A stretch of 64,000 bases of DNA from Bacillus_BU sp051233475 (lineage in GTDB: Bacteria; Bacillota; Bacilli; Bacillales; Cytobacillaceae). Location: positions 124,001 through 188,000 of the forward strand of contig NZ_JBKFGH010000002.1 in NCBI RefSeq assembly GCF_051233475.1, written 5' to 3'. Every line of letters starts with the position of its first letter. Position 1 is the first letter of the stretch. Position numbers and translations under genes: made by a program. This document shows, piece by piece, positions 61,170 to 64,000 of the stretch. The notes under the pieces are model-generated. The model was not told where the DNA came from. It was given only the letters and a program-made list of their open reading frames with translations, and searched no databases.

Positions 61170-62435
61170 ATGGATGCTACTTTTTTAATGAACAGCTTGT
61201 GGGTCATGTTGTCAGCAGTTTTAGTTATCTTTATGCTAGGTGGATTTATCCTATTAGAAGCTGGTTCTACACGCATGAAAAATGCAGGTCATATTGCTGG
61301 TAAAACCATTTTTACATTCGGGATCGCTTCATTGGTTTACTGGGCAGTTGGTTACGGGTTTACCTTCGGAGAGAACGCAAACTTCTTCGTCGGACTATCA
61401 GAATTCTTTTATTCCGGCACACAAATTGAAGGAGCAAGTCTTTCAACTCCAGTATTCTTTTTATTCCAATTAGCATTTGCTGGTATTTCCTTAACGATTG
61501 CATTTGGAGGCTTTGCAGAAAGAGCGAAATTATCCGTTTACTTATTCTTTGCACTCTTATTCTCAGCACTTGTTTATCCCGTTATCGCTCATTGGATTTG
61601 GGGCGGAGGTTGGTTAGCTGAACACGGAAAGCAAGACTTTGCAGGCTCAACTGTAGTTCACTTAACTGGTGCGATGGCAGCTCTTGCTGCAACGATCTTG
61701 TTAAAACCTAGAATCGGGAAGTACAATAAAGATGGTTCCCCTAATAATATTTACGGACACAATCAAGTTTACACCGCGTTATCAGTTCTAATTTTATGGG
61801 TAGGCTGGTTTGGATTCAATGCAGGAAGCACTGTTTCAGTCGATGGAGCTTTCTTCGGATTTGTTGCACTAAATACAAACCTTGCAGCCGGTGCTGGTGC
61901 TGTAGCTGCACTAATCATTTCTTGGATCGTCCTTGGTAAATCAGACGTCCCAACAATGTTAAACGGAGCCTTGGCAGGACTAGTTGCCATTACTGCATCA
62001 TGCGCATTCGTAGAAACTTGGGCAGCAGTTGTCATTGGTTTAATTGCCGGAATCTTAGTTTTCTATAGTGCTAGATTCTTTGAAAAGAGAAAAATTGATG
62101 ATCCAATTTTTGCTTTATCCGTTCATGGTACAGCAGGAGTTTGGGGTACTTTATCAAACGGATTCTTTGCTACAAAAGAACTCGCTACAGTTGGTAAACC
62201 CGGACTCTTCTACGGCGGAGGATTTGAACAGCTTGGTGTTCAAGCGTTAGGAATTGTAACTTCAGCTGGTTATGCATTCATCGTCTCATTCGTCATTTTA
62301 GTCATCGCGAAGAAAGTTCTTAAAGGACTTCGTGTTACTGAAGAAGAAGAAATTATGGGCCTTGACATTAGCGAACACGGAAGCTACGGTTATCCTGAAG
62401 TATTTTTATCAAATGAAAAAAGTGTAAACTCATAA
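61170..62435 (+). CDS. amtB: Ammonium transporter
   Basis: Amt/Rh channel of 421 residues with eleven predicted helices. Signatures include FILLEAGSTRMKNAGH, the IAHWIWGGGWLAEHG segment, FAGSTVVHLTGAMAALAATI (first pore His), and LSVHGTAGVWGTLSNGFFA (second pore His). It conducts ammonia at low nitrogen. The usual glnK partner is missing downstream; a DUF294 protein follows after a terminator. Two TnrA/GlnR boxes frame its promoter. AAGGGAGG precedes the ATG. Confidence 0.95.
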   Translation: MDATFLMNSLWVMLSAVLVIFMLGGFILLEAGSTRMKNAGHIAGKTIFTFGIASLVYWAVGYGFTFGENANFFVGLSEFFYSGTQIEGASLSTPVFFLFQLAFAGISLTIAFGGFAERAKLSVYLFFALLFSALVYPVIAHWIWGGGWLAEHGKQDFAGSTVVHLTGAMAALAATILLKPRIGKYNKDGSPNNIYGHNQVYTALSVLILWVGWFGFNAGSTVSVDGAFFGFVALNTNLAAGAGAVAALIISWIVLGKSDVPTMLNGALAGLVAITASCAFVETWAAVVIGLIAGILVFYSARFFEKRKIDDPIFALSVHGTAGVWGTLSNGFFATKELATVGKPGLFYGGGFEQLGVQALGIVTSAGYAFIVSFVILVIAKKVLKGLRVTEEEEIMGLDISEHGSYGYPEVFLSNEKSVNS

Positions 62436-62439
62436 TTAT

Positions 62440-62470
62440 GGAAGCCTCTTTCAAAGAGGCTTTCACTTTT
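62440..62470 (+). terminator. Terminator of amtB
   Basis: GAAGCCTCTT-TC-AAGAGGCTTTC hairpin followed by ACTTTTTC. Confidence 0.8.
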
Positions 62471-62493
62471 TCTGGCGCAAAGGATGTGTCAAA

Positions 62494-63474
62494 ATGGCAA
62501 ACGAAGTTTTTCATTCATACGAATCAATACGAAGATGGAAAGACGAGCAAATTTCCCATTATCACTCTGATAATACAACTTTAAATCATTTTCATGACAA
62601 GGTTATGCAAAAGGTATACGCTTTAGCGTTAACTCGTTTAAACAAAGGAGCCCCACCGTGCTCATTTTCTTGGTTCATCACCGGAAGCGGCGGAAGATTT
62701 GAACAAGGACTTATTAGCGACCAAGACCATGGCATCGTGTACGAATTATCAAACAATCAATCCGACGAATATTTTATAGCATTAGGCAAAGAGCTTTCCT
62801 TCGGTCTAAATATTGTCGGTTATCCTTATTGCGAAGGGAACGTAATGAGCTCAAACCCACTCTGGTGTAAATCACTTGAACAGTGGAGGCTCCAGATTCT
62901 TCAATGGATGGAAGAAGGCAGCTTCCAAACCATCCGCAATCTGCAAATCTTTTTCGATGCTCGAATTTTAATTGGGAACTCCAGTTTAATCCAATCATTA
63001 AAAACCTTTATTTTTGAATACCAACAAACCAACCCAAACTTAATCAAGCGCTTGATGGAAAATGTCATGCATATTAAGAACGCAGTCGGCCCCCTTGGCC
63101 AAATTATTGTTGAGGAGAAAGGATTACACGCAGGAGAAATCGACTTAAAATATTCAGCCTTTCTCCCCTACGTTAATGCCATTCGCCTTCTTGCGATTAA
63201 AGAAGGAATCTCCGAAACTTCAACACTTAATCGACTTGATGAGTTAATAAACCAAAGAGGTTACAACGAGGATTTCGTTGTCTATAAAGCTAATTTTCTG
63301 CAGTTGCTGAAATTTCGCTTATCGTTATTTGATACAAAAGATTCTTACGATGATATTCATTTTCTTGATCTTAAGCAGCTTAGTCGTGAAGAAAAAAAAG
63401 AAATTAAGCGCATTTTAAAAGACGGAAAAAAACTGCATCAGAACGTCAATCGGATCATCGAAAAAGGGTGTTAG
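62494..63474 (+). CDS. DUF294 nucleotidyltransferase-like protein
   Basis: Protein of 326 residues. The nucleotidyltransferase signature GSGGRFEQGLISDQDHG (about 67-83) carries the G-S-x-G-R and paired Asp residues of GlnD-like enzymes. A helical DUF294 C-terminal substrate-binding domain (about 190-320) follows. It lacks the CBS domains often fused in front. Relation to GlnD (PII uridylyltransferase) and the position behind amtB suggest nitrogen signalling, but there is no PII gene here. It is tightly coupled to the exonuclease gene (3-base gap). Confidence 0.82.
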   Translation: MANEVFHSYESIRRWKDEQISHYHSDNTTLNHFHDKVMQKVYALALTRLNKGAPPCSFSWFITGSGGRFEQGLISDQDHGIVYELSNNQSDEYFIALGKELSFGLNIVGYPYCEGNVMSSNPLWCKSLEQWRLQILQWMEEGSFQTIRNLQIFFDARILIGNSSLIQSLKTFIFEYQQTNPNLIKRLMENVMHIKNAVGPLGQIIVEEKGLHAGEIDLKYSAFLPYVNAIRLLAIKEGISETSTLNRLDELINQRGYNEDFVVYKANFLQLLKFRLSLFDTKDSYDDIHFLDLKQLSREEKKEIKRILKDGKKLHQNVNRIIEKGC

Positions 63475-63477
63475 CCA

Positions 63478-64000
63478 ATGCCATTTGAACCGTTTTATCA
63501 TTTAATGAGAGGAATTCACGGGAAAGTCTTTGGTGGCGCGCAAGGGCAGAACGCCCAACAAATGGCTTATCTTCGCCAGCTTCAAAGAGAATTAAATTCA
63601 GAAGATAAGCTCAAGATACCGTTAGAGGAGTTAAATGTTGTTGTTTTCGATATCGAAACAACCGGTTTTTATCCCGATCAGGGTGACGCTATTATTTCCT
63701 TGGGCGCAATAAAAGTATGCGGGAATCGTATTCAGGAAAATGAGGAATATTATTCCGTGGTTCATTATGATAAACCTCTTCCACAAAAAATTATCGAACT
63801 AACAGGAATTACCGATCAACAACTTAAAGATGCTCCTCCACTTTCAGAGGTACTCATCCAATTTTTTAAGTATGTAGGAGATAACACTCTCGTCGCACAT
63901 CATGCCGGTCATGAAAAAAATTTTTTACAACATGCCAGCTGGAAGCTATTTCGCTCCCACTTTAAACATCGCATTGTTGATACTTCTTTTTTATATCGGG
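63478..64000 (+). CDS. DnaQ-type 3'-5' exonuclease (cut by window end)
   Basis: Partial gene; 174 codons are visible and the frame runs off the right edge. After an N-terminal extension of about 50 residues, the DEDD exonuclease motif I appears as VVVFDIETTGFYPDQGD. ELTGITDQQLKDAPPL and LVAHHAGHEKNFL (motif II with its Asp replaced by Glu/Lys context) follow. The AAGGGTG ribosome site lies in the DUF294 gene end. DUF294-DnaQ exonuclease pairs recur in bacteria; the substrate is unknown. Confidence 0.85.
   Translation, partial: MPFEPFYHLMRGIHGKVFGGAQGQNAQQMAYLRQLQRELNSEDKLKIPLEELNVVVFDIETTGFYPDQGDAIISLGAIKVCGNRIQENEEYYSVVHYDKPLPQKIIELTGITDQQLKDAPPLSEVLIQFFKYVGDNTLVAHHAGHEKNFLQHASWKLFRSHFKHRIVDTSFLYR

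Overview
The window is a low-GC Firmicute chromosome segment, almost certainly from a Bacillaceae member related to Bacillus, Neobacillus or Mesobacillus. The evidence is strong AAAGGAGG-type ribosome binding sites with frequent TTG and GTG starts, spore-former genes (pdaA, sinR/sinI), a lia envelope-stress operon, a SAM-I riboswitch, a CcpA cre site, TnrA boxes and a Rex operator. Gene order at about 10.6-24.3 kb (phosphodiesterase, RlmD, AlkA, PdaA, SE1561 protein, YfkD, ChaA, YfkF-like MFS, YihY, YtxH protein, LMW phosphatase, DUF1128, Map) resembles the B. subtilis yfj-yfk region. I see no rRNA, tRNA, insertion sequence, prophage or CRISPR array.

Layout. 0-8.2 kb: an ECF sigma/anti-sigma pair, a tandem duplication of small membrane proteins, an M50 protease, DUF3231, a GNAT, and a DUF7669-TtcA-like pair. 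8.3-24.3 kb: housekeeping genes of the yfj/yfk-like block plus class I fumarase. 24.5-28.6 kb: a SinR-like regulator convergent with a short, easily missed SinI-like anti-repressor; several very small genes; a candidate C-rich small RNA beside a consensus Rex operator; and an orphan hutH with a terminator-like leader. 29-38 kb: topB, transporters, ampS, acylphosphatase, queF, mscL and a YetJ-like channel. 38.4-43.6 kb: a flippase and liaIH-liaFSR. 43.7-48.5 kb: SAM-riboswitch-controlled hom, a Cys/Met PLP enzyme and a YfmL-like helicase. 49-54.4 kb: the least familiar cluster, with a PqqD-like/M50 membrane peptidase, a 20-codon Cys/Trp-rich peptide ORF translationally coupled to an HD-GYP protein, a NapH-like Fe-S membrane protein, and a KinB-like histidine kinase that shares its membrane sensor domain with the HD-GYP protein. 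54.5-59.4 kb: a complete C4-dicarboxylate module (dctR, dctS, dctB, dctP). 59.9-64 kb: a DUF3939 protein, amtB with two TnrA/GlnR boxes, a DUF294 nucleotidyltransferase and a DnaQ-type exonuclease cut by the window end.

Intergenic DNA is unusually structured. There are three copies of a ~130-bp GC-rich element with inverted ends, two related 21-bp repeat arrays sharing a unique tail (13.66 and 48.66 kb), another 21-bp array (17.44 kb), and two ~52-bp hairpin-bearing arrays (20.96 and 28.81 kb).

The observations most worth following are the peptide/peptidase/sensor cluster (49.2-54.3 kb), the Rex-flanked C-rich sRNA candidate (26.6-26.75 kb), and the paired repeat arrays.
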